Shown here: positions 1 to 4,967 of the stretch, in pieces | Layout of the letters: each line of letters starts with the position of its first letter | Numbering within the stretch: the stretch's first letter is position 1 | NCBI GenBank assembly: GCA_041746415.1 | Contig: JBGTHB010000124.1 | Span: 1 to 5,154 of the forward strand | Reading direction: 5' to 3' | Source of the DNA: JBGTHB01 sp041746415 | Lineage (GTDB): Bacteria; Pseudomonadota; Gammaproteobacteria; Coxiellales; Coxiellaceae | DNA length: 5,154 bases | The notes under the pieces: model-generated | What the model saw: only the letters and a program-made list of their open reading frames with translations | What the model was told of the DNA's origin: nothing | Databases searched by the model: none | Made by a program: the position numbers and the translations under genes

Positions 1-178
1 TAGCGGTAGCAAGGGCAACCATTTCACTGCTTTTCATAGTGATTAAGCTGCTGAGATTATAGGTGATCAGTATGACCAGGGCATTTTTAAACACATTGTC
101 ATTAAAAGCGCCAAGAAATTGGGTAACAAACAACGGTAAAAAACGACGCGTTTTTAGTAAGGCGAATTGATTAGCCAC
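1..178 (-). CDS. MFS transporter of the lysophospholipid transporter (LplT/Aas-associated) type, N-terminal fragment
   Basis: This is the 5' part of a gene that runs off the left edge: 59 codons from a GTG start. The translation carries FLPLFVTQFLGAFNDN at about residues 13-28, followed by VFKNALVILITYNL. This is the characteristic first membrane helix of the MFS lysophospholipid transporter family, which flips lysophospholipids across the inner membrane for re-acylation. In several gammaproteobacteria the same N-terminus begins a long fusion protein with acyltransferase and acyl-ACP synthetase (Aas) domains; which form this is cannot be seen here. GTG at 178 is chosen because an AAGGA Shine-Dalgarno (185-189) sits 6 nt upstream and an in-frame TAA lies just before it, so no earlier start exists. 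It has its own promoter-like sequence and is probably not part of the importer operon upstream. Family assignment is fairly sure; substrate is inferred. Confidence 0.8.
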   Translation of the reverse strand, partial: MANQFALLKTRRFLPLFVTQFLGAFNDNVFKNALVILITYNLSSLITMKSSEMVALATA

Positions 179-211
179 TGGGGGTCCTTAAGTTTGAATG
201 TACTGCTTGGG

Positions 212-242
212 ATTATATACCCATTCCACTGTGAGCTGCGAA
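212..242 (-). promoter_or_regulatory. probable promoter of the LplT-type MFS gene
   Basis: On the minus strand a perfect TATAAT (212-217) lies 33 nt upstream of the GTG start at 178. The best -35 is TTCGCA (237-242, 4/6 matches), 19 bp away from TATAAT or 17 bp from the overlapping TATATA. The -10 is strong and the -35 weak. No other minus-strand gene starts nearby. Confidence 0.5.
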
Positions 243-263
243 GCTTAACATATATAGCCATGC

Positions 264-297
264 CACTTGAAGTTGCGATTTATCGCAACGCCAAGTG
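264..297. repeat. interrupted palindrome / strong hairpin in the spacer
   Basis: Outer arms CACTTG (264-269) and CAAGTG (292-297) enclose a symmetrical 2x2 mismatch. Inside are GTTGCGAT (272-279) and ATCGCAAC (282-289), which are perfect complements around TT. No T-run follows on either strand, so it is not a classical Rho-independent terminator. It lies about 100 nt past the end of the ATPase gene and just before the promoter of the next minus-strand gene. It could protect the 3' end of the importer mRNA, be a REP-type repeat, or be a protein-binding site; the sequence does not decide. Confidence 0.5.
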
Positions 298-313
298 ACG
301 GGTGTAGCGCGCT

Positions 314-347
314 TAAAAATGCCACAGAGGCGAGGTTACAAAGTGGC
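314..347 (-). terminator. weak candidate terminator of the importer operon
   Basis: Read on the minus strand, GCCAC (343-347) can pair with GTGGC (321-325), followed by ATTTTTAA (T-run at 315-319). The stem is only 5 bp and the loop 17 nt, so efficiency would be poor. It is listed because it sits about 50 nt after the ATPase stop and is the only stem plus T-run in the spacer. The rest of the 179-396 spacer holds no gene. Confidence 0.3.
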
Positions 348-396
348 CGTAAGCCCAAGATAATGGAGTGGCGTTGATTATTACCAGCACGTATTT

Positions 397-1089
397 TTAG
401 GCATAGCAGGTTTCAAGAAATTCTTTGGTTGAGTTGGCATTTTGCAGCAGGCGGCCGTTTTTCATGGCAATTAATCTGTCGCCATGACGTTCGGCAAAGG
501 TGAGATTGTGGGTGGTCATAATACAGGTTAGGTGGTGTTGACGTATATAAAGTTCCGTCATTTGCATAATTTTTTCAGCGGTTTTTGGATCCAGGGCGCT
601 GGTGTGTTCATCCAGCAATAAAAGATCTGGGCGCTTTGTCATATATAAAGCAAAGGCCAATTGTTGTTGTTCGCCACCAGATAATTCACTGACCGGTCGC
701 TTTAAAGCTTGTGCTAATGCTGGATTAAATTCATTGAGATAAGTTGCCAGTTTGGTGTGGCAGTTAAATTTTCCAATGAGCTTTGCATTTTCAGAAACAG
801 TTAGATCCATAAATAGGCTGTCTTTGGTGAATTGCGTGAGGGTGATGACAGATTGCGCTAATTTTTTATTTGAATATTTTTGGATAGTTTTATTATTTAG
901 CTGGATGTTGCCCTCACGTAGTTGATATTGGCGGTTGATTAATTTAATTAACGAGCTTTTACCAGAGCCATTGCTGCCAACCAGAATTAAAAACTCACCT
1001 GGGTTAACTTGCAAATTTACGGCATGCAGAATTTTTTGGCCAGTCGGCAAGGTAAATGAAACAGAATTAATTTGTAAGCGCGTTTTCAT
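397..1089 (-). CDS. ABC importer ATP-binding protein (TrpXYZ-type system)
   Basis: A 230-residue cytoplasmic ATPase that powers the neighbouring permease. All motifs are present: Walker A GSNGSGKSS (38-46), Q-loop Gln86, signature LSGGEQQQ (136-143), Walker B LLLLDE ending at Glu161, D-loop SALD (164-167) and switch His194 in TTH. The DEH in place of the common DEP after Walker B is usual for the ATPases that accompany ABC_sub_bind binding proteins. Length is normal for a single-domain LivF/LivG-like subunit. I start it at ATG 1089 because AGGA lies 7 nt upstream; a GTG at 1107 would add six residues but has no convincing ribosome site. The gene overlaps the end of the permease by 23 nt, implying translational coupling. 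It is the last gene of the operon. Family is certain; tryptophan as substrate is inferred from trpR next door. Confidence 0.93.
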   Translation of the reverse strand: MKTRLQINSVSFTLPTGQKILHAVNLQVNPGEFLILVGSNGSGKSSLIKLINRQYQLREGNIQLNNKTIQKYSNKKLAQSVITLTQFTKDSLFMDLTVSENAKLIGKFNCHTKLATYLNEFNPALAQALKRPVSELSGGEQQQLAFALYMTKRPDLLLLDEHTSALDPKTAEKIMQMTELYIRQHHLTCIMTTHNLTFAERHGDRLIAMKNGRLLQNANSTKEFLETCYA

Positions 1090-1969
1090 ATTGCAATCCT
1101 CGTTCACGTGAATAATGGGCTGTGCCTAAAAATACAGCTAGCAGCAAGCCGAGACAGAGCTTTAGATAAATTGGGTTGATGTTAAATTGTAGGAATAAGT
1201 GCAGCACAATGAAATAAATAAACGCGCCTAGCACGCAGCCGATAAGTTCTAGTGATAAATAAAATTGTTTGTTCTTAACCAAAAGTGATTTAAGCAATTG
1301 ACAGCCGATAACCACAGCGCCAATCGCAGTAAGAGCAATGCCATTACCCATATGAATATCAGCGTAACCATCAATTTGTGCGCTCATCAAACCACACATT
1401 GCTGCTAACATATTACTTAGCATTAAACCAAAAGCTAAATAAAATGGCGCGTTGTGTCCCAGCCGATTGATTAAGTTAGCGTTGCAACCAAATGCTCGCA
1501 AACGTAAACCAAAAGAAGATTTTAATAACGCAAATAAGCCCACTCCCAATAGCAGTGTGATACCAGCAAGCGCCAGATTAAAATTGAGTGCACCGGTGTT
1601 TTGCAAATGGTTTAGTAAAGATTGATTTTCCAGCAAGCTAATATTGGGTTGTGCCATAATGGCAAAATTCACACTAAAGAGCATGAAAACGGCGAGGATG
1701 CTGGCAATCAAGGCATTAATTTTTGCAAACCGTTGCAGGGCAAAAACACCCAAGCCTGCCAGCAATCCTCCACACAATGCCGCCATGGTGGCTTCAAGTT
1801 GAGTCGCACCATTCGTTATGAGACGCGCAAAAATTGCCGCGCCAATCACATAACTGCCACCTACTGTTAAATCCGTGATATTCACAATGCGGTAGGTGAG
1901 GTAAATACCAAAGGTGATGGGTATGAAAATCAGCGTTTGTTGTAAAGCGTCTAATAATAATTGCAACAT
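1067..1969 (-). CDS. ABC importer permease (TrpXYZ-type, LivH-like BPD_transp_2 family)
   Basis: A 300-residue inner-membrane protein with about eight or nine hydrophobic helices, which is the usual size and shape for this permease family. The N-terminal stretch FGIYLTYRIVNITDLTVGGS (about 20-39) is typical of permeases paired with ABC_sub_bind binding proteins. The cytoplasmic loop SSFGLRLRAFGCNANL (151-166) corresponds to the segment that contacts the ATPase in LivH-like subunits. It forms the import channel and would work as a homodimer with two copies of the ATPase. ATG 1969 is preceded by AGAG at a spacing of 8 nt. That ribosome site is part of a 34-bp repeat filling the 44-nt gap after the binding-protein gene, which could let the permease be translated independently of the first cistron. 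The substrate is not readable from sequence; an aromatic amino acid, most likely tryptophan, is inferred. Confidence 0.92.
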   Translation of the reverse strand: MLQLLLDALQQTLIFIPITFGIYLTYRIVNITDLTVGGSYVIGAAIFARLITNGATQLEATMAALCGGLLAGLGVFALQRFAKINALIASILAVFMLFSVNFAIMAQPNISLLENQSLLNHLQNTGALNFNLALAGITLLLGVGLFALLKSSFGLRLRAFGCNANLINRLGHNAPFYLAFGLMLSNMLAAMCGLMSAQIDGYADIHMGNGIALTAIGAVVIGCQLLKSLLVKNKQFYLSLELIGCVLGAFIYFIVLHLFLQFNINPIYLKLCLGLLLAVFLGTAHYSRERGLQYENALTN

Positions 1970-1977
1970 AATTCTAT

Positions 1978-2011
1978 CTCTTTAGCCTATGGGGTGAAAT
2001 CGGCAATAACG
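1978..2011 (-). repeat. 34-bp leader repeat, copy 1 (includes permease RBS)
   Basis: On the minus strand it starts with CGTTATTGCCGATTTCA and ends in the GAG of the permease Shine-Dalgarno, 8 nt from the ATG at 1969. It matches the copy at 4888-4921 at 30 of 34 positions, with the first 17 identical. It begins 2 nt after the stop codon of the binding-protein gene. Function unknown. Confidence 0.8.
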
Positions 2012-2013
2012 CC

Positions 2014-2949
2014 CTATTCATTCACCACCGTGTAATTTAATTTTTTCGCCACTTGTTTCAATTGCGCCACATTCACGCCTTGTTGTTTAGCGGATTGCAG
2101 ATTAATAAAAATAGTGTAGTGCGTCATTTTAAATTCAGGAATGTTGCCAGCAGGCGTGCCTTTTAAAATTTTAGCAGTTTGGTTAGCGGCAATTTTACCA
2201 ATATCACTTTCGCGTACACCAAGTGCAAATGCCGCGCCTTTATCAACTGAGCCGTCATCTGATGCAATCACCGGAATATGACGTTGTTGTGCTTGTTGCA
2301 CCAACGCCCGAATGCCGCTGACAACGGTTTCGTCTTTTAAAATAAAAATAGCTTGGCTATTTGCTGCGATGTGTTGGCGCACACTGTATAAATCAGGTAA
2401 TTGTTCGATCATGAGCTTTTGCACTTGAATATGGTCTTTTTTGCCAGCAGCAATGACTTGATTGGCTTGTTTGAAAATACGTTCATCCGCTGAATATACT
2501 AACGTTAATTTTTTCAAATCGGGCATGGCTTGATGGATATAATCAATTTGTTTGGCCACGGAAACTTCATCTAACACGTTGGTGGCATTATTAAAATGCT
2601 TACCATTGGGCATGTCTGCGGCAATGGCGACAATGGGCTTTTGGTGAAACATATGCAAGGCCATTTGGGTGGCATCGGTGCCAATAGGGGCTATTAGATC
2701 AACGTTATGCTGTTGAAACTCTTGTAAAATAGCACGCTGAAGATCGGTATTGCCTTGGGCATTTTTAATGATAAGCGTGACTTTGCCTGGATAAGCTTTA
2801 GCGAGTTGTTGTTTGTAACCACCTACAATTTGATCCATTGCCGGTAATTCCATAGGCACGAGGATACCGATGGTTTTTGGGGCAGCGAGTGCCAGCGTGC
2901 AACAACCACACAAGATTGCTGCTAATAGACCTTTTAGTTGTTTTTTCAT
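2014..2949 (-). CDS. trpX: TrpX-like periplasmic substrate-binding protein of an ABC importer
   Basis: A 311-residue exported binding protein of the ABC_sub_bind family (PF04392), which includes streptococcal TrpX. Residues 1-23 form a signal peptide: basic MKKQLKG, hydrophobic core, then LALAA before PKTIGIL, suiting signal peptidase I. The core also contains LCGC at 13-16, so lipoprotein processing is possible but the box is poor. The mature part has the expected order: GILVPMELPAMDQIVGGY near the front, then the GNTDLQRAILQEF and DLIAPIGTDATQMAL segments, and ASDDGSVDKGAAFALGV near residue 250. These build the two lobes that close on the ligand. ATG 2949 is chosen because GAGGG lies 7 nt upstream; the open frame to 3012 runs through the promoter. 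First gene of the importer operon and divergent from trpR, so tryptophan or a related aromatic compound is the likely ligand. Family is sure; ligand is inferred. Confidence 0.9.
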   Translation of the reverse strand: MKKQLKGLLAAILCGCCTLALAAPKTIGILVPMELPAMDQIVGGYKQQLAKAYPGKVTLIIKNAQGNTDLQRAILQEFQQHNVDLIAPIGTDATQMALHMFHQKPIVAIAADMPNGKHFNNATNVLDEVSVAKQIDYIHQAMPDLKKLTLVYSADERIFKQANQVIAAGKKDHIQVQKLMIEQLPDLYSVRQHIAANSQAIFILKDETVVSGIRALVQQAQQRHIPVIASDDGSVDKGAAFALGVRESDIGKIAANQTAKILKGTPAGNIPEFKMTHYTIFINLQSAKQQGVNVAQLKQVAKKLNYTVVNE

Positions 2950-2966
2950 GGTGCTGCCCTCAAAGT

Positions 2967-2996
2967 TTGTATTTGTGTAACGATACACAATTACAA
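2967..2996. promoter_or_regulatory. probable TrpR operator over the importer promoter
   Basis: The 18-mer GTATTTGTGTAACGATAC (2969-2986) has GTAT and ATAC arms separated by 10 bp. This matches the 18-bp GTACT-N8-AGTAC layout of E. coli TrpR operators and, from memory, closely resembles the mtr operator. A second, longer dyad with a shifted centre covers 2967-2996: TTGTGTA and TACACAA around ACGA, extended outwards by TTGTA and TACAA past one mismatch. Both cover the -10 of the importer promoter, so a bound repressor would block RNA polymerase. Confidence 0.6.
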
Positions 2997-3008
2997 TGCT
3001 GGCGTCAA
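2980..3008 (-). promoter_or_regulatory. sigma-70 type promoter of the importer operon
   Basis: Minus-strand TTGACG (3003-3008, 5/6 of the -35 consensus) is followed after exactly 17 bp by TATCGT (2980-2985, 4/6 of the -10). Transcription would start near 2973, giving a short leader of about 25 nt, too short for an attenuator. Control is therefore probably at initiation. Confidence 0.6.
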
Positions 3009-3074
3009 GCATTATTGCTGTTTTTAATCCATATGCTGAGGAGTTGCGTGATATTCCGCTAAGGGATTGATCCG

Positions 3075-3096
3075 TAGTATGATAAGTCTAATACAA
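3075..3096. promoter_or_regulatory. probable TrpR operator and -10 region of trpR (autoregulation)
   Basis: GTATGATAAGTCTAATAC (3077-3094) has the same GTAT-N10-ATAC geometry as the site over the importer promoter. Read on the minus strand, the 22-bp block shares 14 of 22 bases with that site, including TTGTATT and ATAC. The plus-strand TATGAT (3078-3083, 5/6 match to the -10 consensus) is embedded in it. No good -35 is visible at the right distance; TTGATC at 3067-3072 is a possible -35 for a -10 further downstream. TrpR represses its own gene in E. coli, and the same is inferred here. Confidence 0.5.
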
Positions 3097-3102
3097 CTAT
3101 CA

Positions 3103-3107
3103 TGAGG
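3103..3107 (+). promoter_or_regulatory. Shine-Dalgarno that fixes the trpR start
   Basis: TGAGG lies 6 nt before ATG 3114. The upstream in-frame ATG at 3102 overlaps this site and has no ribosome-binding sequence of its own, so 3114 is preferred. Confidence 0.65.
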
Positions 3108-3113
3108 CGCTAT

Positions 3114-3389
3114 ATGAACGCTAAATCTTGGCAACAGTTTTTGAAGATCACTGAGAAATTAAATACCGAAGAGCTTAAGTTATGGTTCGAGGTTGTGCTC
3201 ACACCGGCTGAGCAAGACGATATTGCGGATCGTGTATGTATTATTGAGGCATTGCTTAAACAAGAAATTCCCCAACGTGATATGGCAGCAAAATTAAATG
3301 TGAGCATCAGTAAAATCACCCGGGGTTCAAATGCGTTGCGCCGTATGAGTACGCAGAAATTACAGTGGTTACGGCGTTTAGTGCTGTAA
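3114..3389 (+). CDS. trpR: Trp operon repressor TrpR
   Basis: A 91-residue DNA-binding repressor that acts as a dimer with L-tryptophan as corepressor. The whole protein aligns with E. coli TrpR (about 108 residues), lacking only the flexible N-terminal arm. Landmarks are VLTPAEQDDIADRVCIIEAL (28-47), then PQRDMAAKLNVSISKITRGS in the helix-turn-helix (about 53-72). Tryptophan-pocket residues appear conserved: Thr30, Arg40 and Arg70 match E. coli Thr44, Arg54 and Arg84. In the recognition helix, ISKITR replaces ATITR-type sequence, so Ser66 and Lys67 differ from E. coli Ala80 and Thr81. It is divergent from the importer operon, which is its likely target. No tryptophan biosynthesis gene is in the window. 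Its stop lies only 6 bp from the end of the convergent dihydrouridine synthase gene, with no terminator in between. Start chosen by the TGAGG site; ATG 3102 would add four residues. Confidence 0.95.
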   Translation: MNAKSWQQFLKITEKLNTEELKLWFEVVLTPAEQDDIADRVCIIEALLKQEIPQRDMAAKLNVSISKITRGSNALRRMSTQKLQWLRRLVL

Positions 3390-3395
3390 TGATGA

Positions 3396-4346
3396 TTAAT
3401 TAAAAAATGCGTGAACGGTTTTAACTAAGTCTCTAAATGATTCGACGGCATTCACTTTATCACAAAACATACTACGTTCAGCAACTGTACGCGCATAGTA
3501 TTTGGCCAGCTTGCGTGCTTGTAAGATGGCAATTTTTTCGTTGTTCAGTAAATCAATGAGTCCTTGTACGTGTTCTAAAAACAATTCACCAATTTCAGTT
3601 AAGCCAGGCGGTTGGTAGAGTTTGTGGTGCAGTTCAGCCTCGAGTTGCGCCATTAGCCACGGTTGGCCTACGCCTGCACGACTGATCATTACCGCTTTGC
3701 AATTGGTGGCGAGCATTTTTTTAAGCGTAGCAAGACAAGCAATATCACCATTGCCAATAACTGGAATGGTTAAGGCGCTTACAAAGTAGCGAATTTCATC
3801 GTAGTTACACGGCGTTTCATAGTGTTCGTTCCAATGACGGCCGTGAACAATAAGTTGGTCGGCGCCCGCGTCTTGTACTACCGTGGCAATTTCTTGATTA
3901 AAAACGGAATCGCTTTGACCTTCTACGCGAATTTTAATTGAGACAGGTTTAGTTGTGTTTTCCTTCATGGCACGGATTAATGTATAGAGTTGTTTGGGAT
4001 TTTCTAAGTGAGCTGAACCGGCGCCTTTTTTGCGAATTTTCTTTTTAGGGCAGCCGCAATTTAAATCTATGTAATCGGCCCCATGGTCGGTAACGATTTT
4101 AGTAGCGAGGGCTAGCTCGTTTGGGTTTGTTGCAGAAAGTTGATAACACAATGCGCCTTCGCGAGCATCTTTTTCTAAATATCGGCGTTGACTGGCCAAG
4201 GGTTGATGAATAAGTGTTTTTGCTGAAATCATTTCAGTACAGCAAAATAAAGGATTTGAGTAGCGCCACACCAACACCCGAAATGGCGCGCAGCTTACCC
4301 CAGCGAGTGGGCCTTGAATTAAATTTTGTGCCACTTGATGTTGCAA
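3396..4346 (-). CDS. tRNA-dihydrouridine synthase family protein
   Basis: A 316-residue flavoenzyme that reduces specific uridines in the D-loop of tRNA to dihydrouridine using FMN and NADPH. The TIM-barrel Dus motifs come in order: GPLAGVSCAPFR (12-23), CCTEMISAKTL (35-45), DLNCGCPKKKIRKKGAGSA (94-112) with catalytic Cys99 in the GCP, KIR (138-140), HGR (168-170), VIGNGD (196-201) and ISRAGVGQPW (221-230, FMN phosphate). The small C-terminal helical domain that binds tRNA is also present. It resembles DusB/DusC proteins but I cannot name the subfamily. The start is unusual: the only in-frame choices are TTG 4346 and GTG 4334, since a TGA lies shortly upstream. TTG 4346 keeps more of the N-terminus and has a weak GAG 6 nt before it. 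It overlaps the upstream thioredoxin-like gene by 28 nt, so expression is probably by translational coupling. Family is sure, exact start is not. Confidence 0.92.
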   Translation of the reverse strand: MQHQVAQNLIQGPLAGVSCAPFRVLVWRYSNPLFCCTEMISAKTLIHQPLASQRRYLEKDAREGALCYQLSATNPNELALATKIVTDHGADYIDLNCGCPKKKIRKKGAGSAHLENPKQLYTLIRAMKENTTKPVSIKIRVEGQSDSVFNQEIATVVQDAGADQLIVHGRHWNEHYETPCNYDEIRYFVSALTIPVIGNGDIACLATLKKMLATNCKAVMISRAGVGQPWLMAQLEAELHHKLYQPPGLTEIGELFLEHVQGLIDLLNNEKIAILQARKLAKYYARTVAERSMFCDKVNAVESFRDLVKTVHAFFN

Positions 4347-4879
4347 CCCATACTCGGTTTTTGATCTTCATTTACTGGTGCGCCATTTAACAAAGCATCA
4401 ATAGCATTTTTTAAATCTTTGCCAGTAACGGGTTTATCGTTACCGGGTGTAGCTTCATCGAAACGACCACGGTATTGCAACACATCGCATTCATCAAAAA
4501 CATAAAAATCAGGTGTGCAAGCGGCATCAAATGCTTTTGCTACGTCTTGGGTTTCGTCATATAAATAGGGAAAAACAAAACCATGTGCATGCGCAAATTC
4601 AGTCATTTTTTCAGGTGAGTCTTGGGGGTGGCTGTCGACACTGTTAGAGCTGATGGCAACGAAAAGCACGTCTTGGTTTTGATATTCTTTTGCAATAGCA
4701 CAGACTTTATCAATAATATGCACTACGTAGGGGCAATGGTTACAAATAAACATCACTACCGTTATGGTTTGTGATTTAACCTGCGCAAAAGAAAGTGTTT
4801 TGCCTGAAACAGTGTCCAACAAAGAAAAGTTGGGGGCTGTGGTGCCTAATGGCAACATTTTTGATGGCGTAAGTGACAT
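4319..4879 (-). CDS. thioredoxin family protein (AhpC/TSA-fold, PRX_like1 type)
   Basis: A 186-residue soluble protein with no signal peptide, so cytoplasmic. It begins with the peroxiredoxin-like LPLGTTAPNFSLLDTVSGKT (9-28). The redox motif CNHC (46-49) follows in MFICNHCPYVVHI. Then come YLYDETQDVAKAF (105-117), ACTPDFYVFD (120-129) with Cys121 next to the cis-proline equivalent, and PSMGCNIKW (175-183) with Cys179. This combination marks the small thioredoxin/peroxiredoxin-like family found in many bacteria, whose substrate is not established; thiol-disulfide exchange or peroxide reduction is likely. ATG 4879 has GGAG at a spacing of 8 nt, inside a 34-bp repeat also found before the importer permease. 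It is the first gene of a two-gene unit with the dihydrouridine synthase, whose start it overlaps. Family is confident, function only general. Confidence 0.9.
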   Translation of the reverse strand: MSLTPSKMLPLGTTAPNFSLLDTVSGKTLSFAQVKSQTITVVMFICNHCPYVVHIIDKVCAIAKEYQNQDVLFVAISSNSVDSHPQDSPEKMTEFAHAHGFVFPYLYDETQDVAKAFDAACTPDFYVFDECDVLQYRGRFDEATPGNDKPVTGKDLKNAIDALLNGAPVNEDQKPSMGCNIKWHKI

Positions 4880-4887
4880 GTTTTTAA

Positions 4888-4921
4888 CTCCTTAGCTTGT
4901 GGGTTGAAATCGGCAATAACG
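4888..4921 (-). repeat. 34-bp leader repeat, copy 2 (includes thioredoxin-like gene RBS)
   Basis: On the minus strand it reads CGTTATTGCCGATTTCA, then 17 bases ending in GGAG, 8 nt before ATG 4879. It has four mismatches to the copy at 1978-2011 and the same spacing to the start codon. Here it belongs to a leader rather than an intercistronic gap. Confidence 0.8.
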
Positions 4922-4939
4922 GCCAATCTTGAACGCACA

Positions 4940-4967
4940 GGAATTTCGCACTTCGTGCTGCAATTCC
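4940..4967. repeat. hairpin upstream of the thioredoxin-like gene
   Basis: GGAATT (4940-4945) pairs with AATTCC (4962-4967). Inside, GCAC (4948-4951) pairs with GTGC (4955-4958) around a TTC loop, with a 2/3-nt internal loop between the stems. On the plus strand TTTCTT follows, giving a terminator-like look, but no plus-strand gene precedes it. On the minus strand it would lie in the leader of the thioredoxin-like gene if transcription starts upstream of it, or it could mark the end of an upstream minus-strand gene outside the window. Confidence 0.45.

Noticed and set aside
1090..1107. Earlier GTG start for the ATPase gene at 1107
   Set aside because: It lacks a convincing Shine-Dalgarno and adds six atypical residues (MNEDCN); ATG 1089 has AGGA at 7 nt and begins with the family-like N-terminus.
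1622..1870. Plus-strand open frame of 82 codons
   Set aside because: It lies entirely antisense to the permease gene and its translation, rich in Cys, His and Gln, resembles no protein I know.
2946..2975. Trp attenuator or leader peptide before the importer operon
   Set aside because: The predicted leader is about 25 nt, with no room for a Trp-rich peptide or alternative hairpins.
2950..3012. Extended start of the binding protein at 3012
   Set aside because: The added residues precede a normal signal peptide, and the stretch contains the promoter and operator-like site; ATG 2949 has GAGGG 7 nt upstream.
2877..3062. Plus-strand open frame of 61 codons across the trpX start region
   Set aside because: It is antisense to the signal peptide and promoter of the importer, with no ribosome site or recognisable product.
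3102..3113. Earlier trpR start at ATG 3102
   Set aside because: It has no ribosome site in front of it, while TGAGG is well placed for ATG 3114.
3110..3319. Minus-strand open frame of 69 codons
   Set aside because: It is antisense to trpR, whose protein is clearly conserved.
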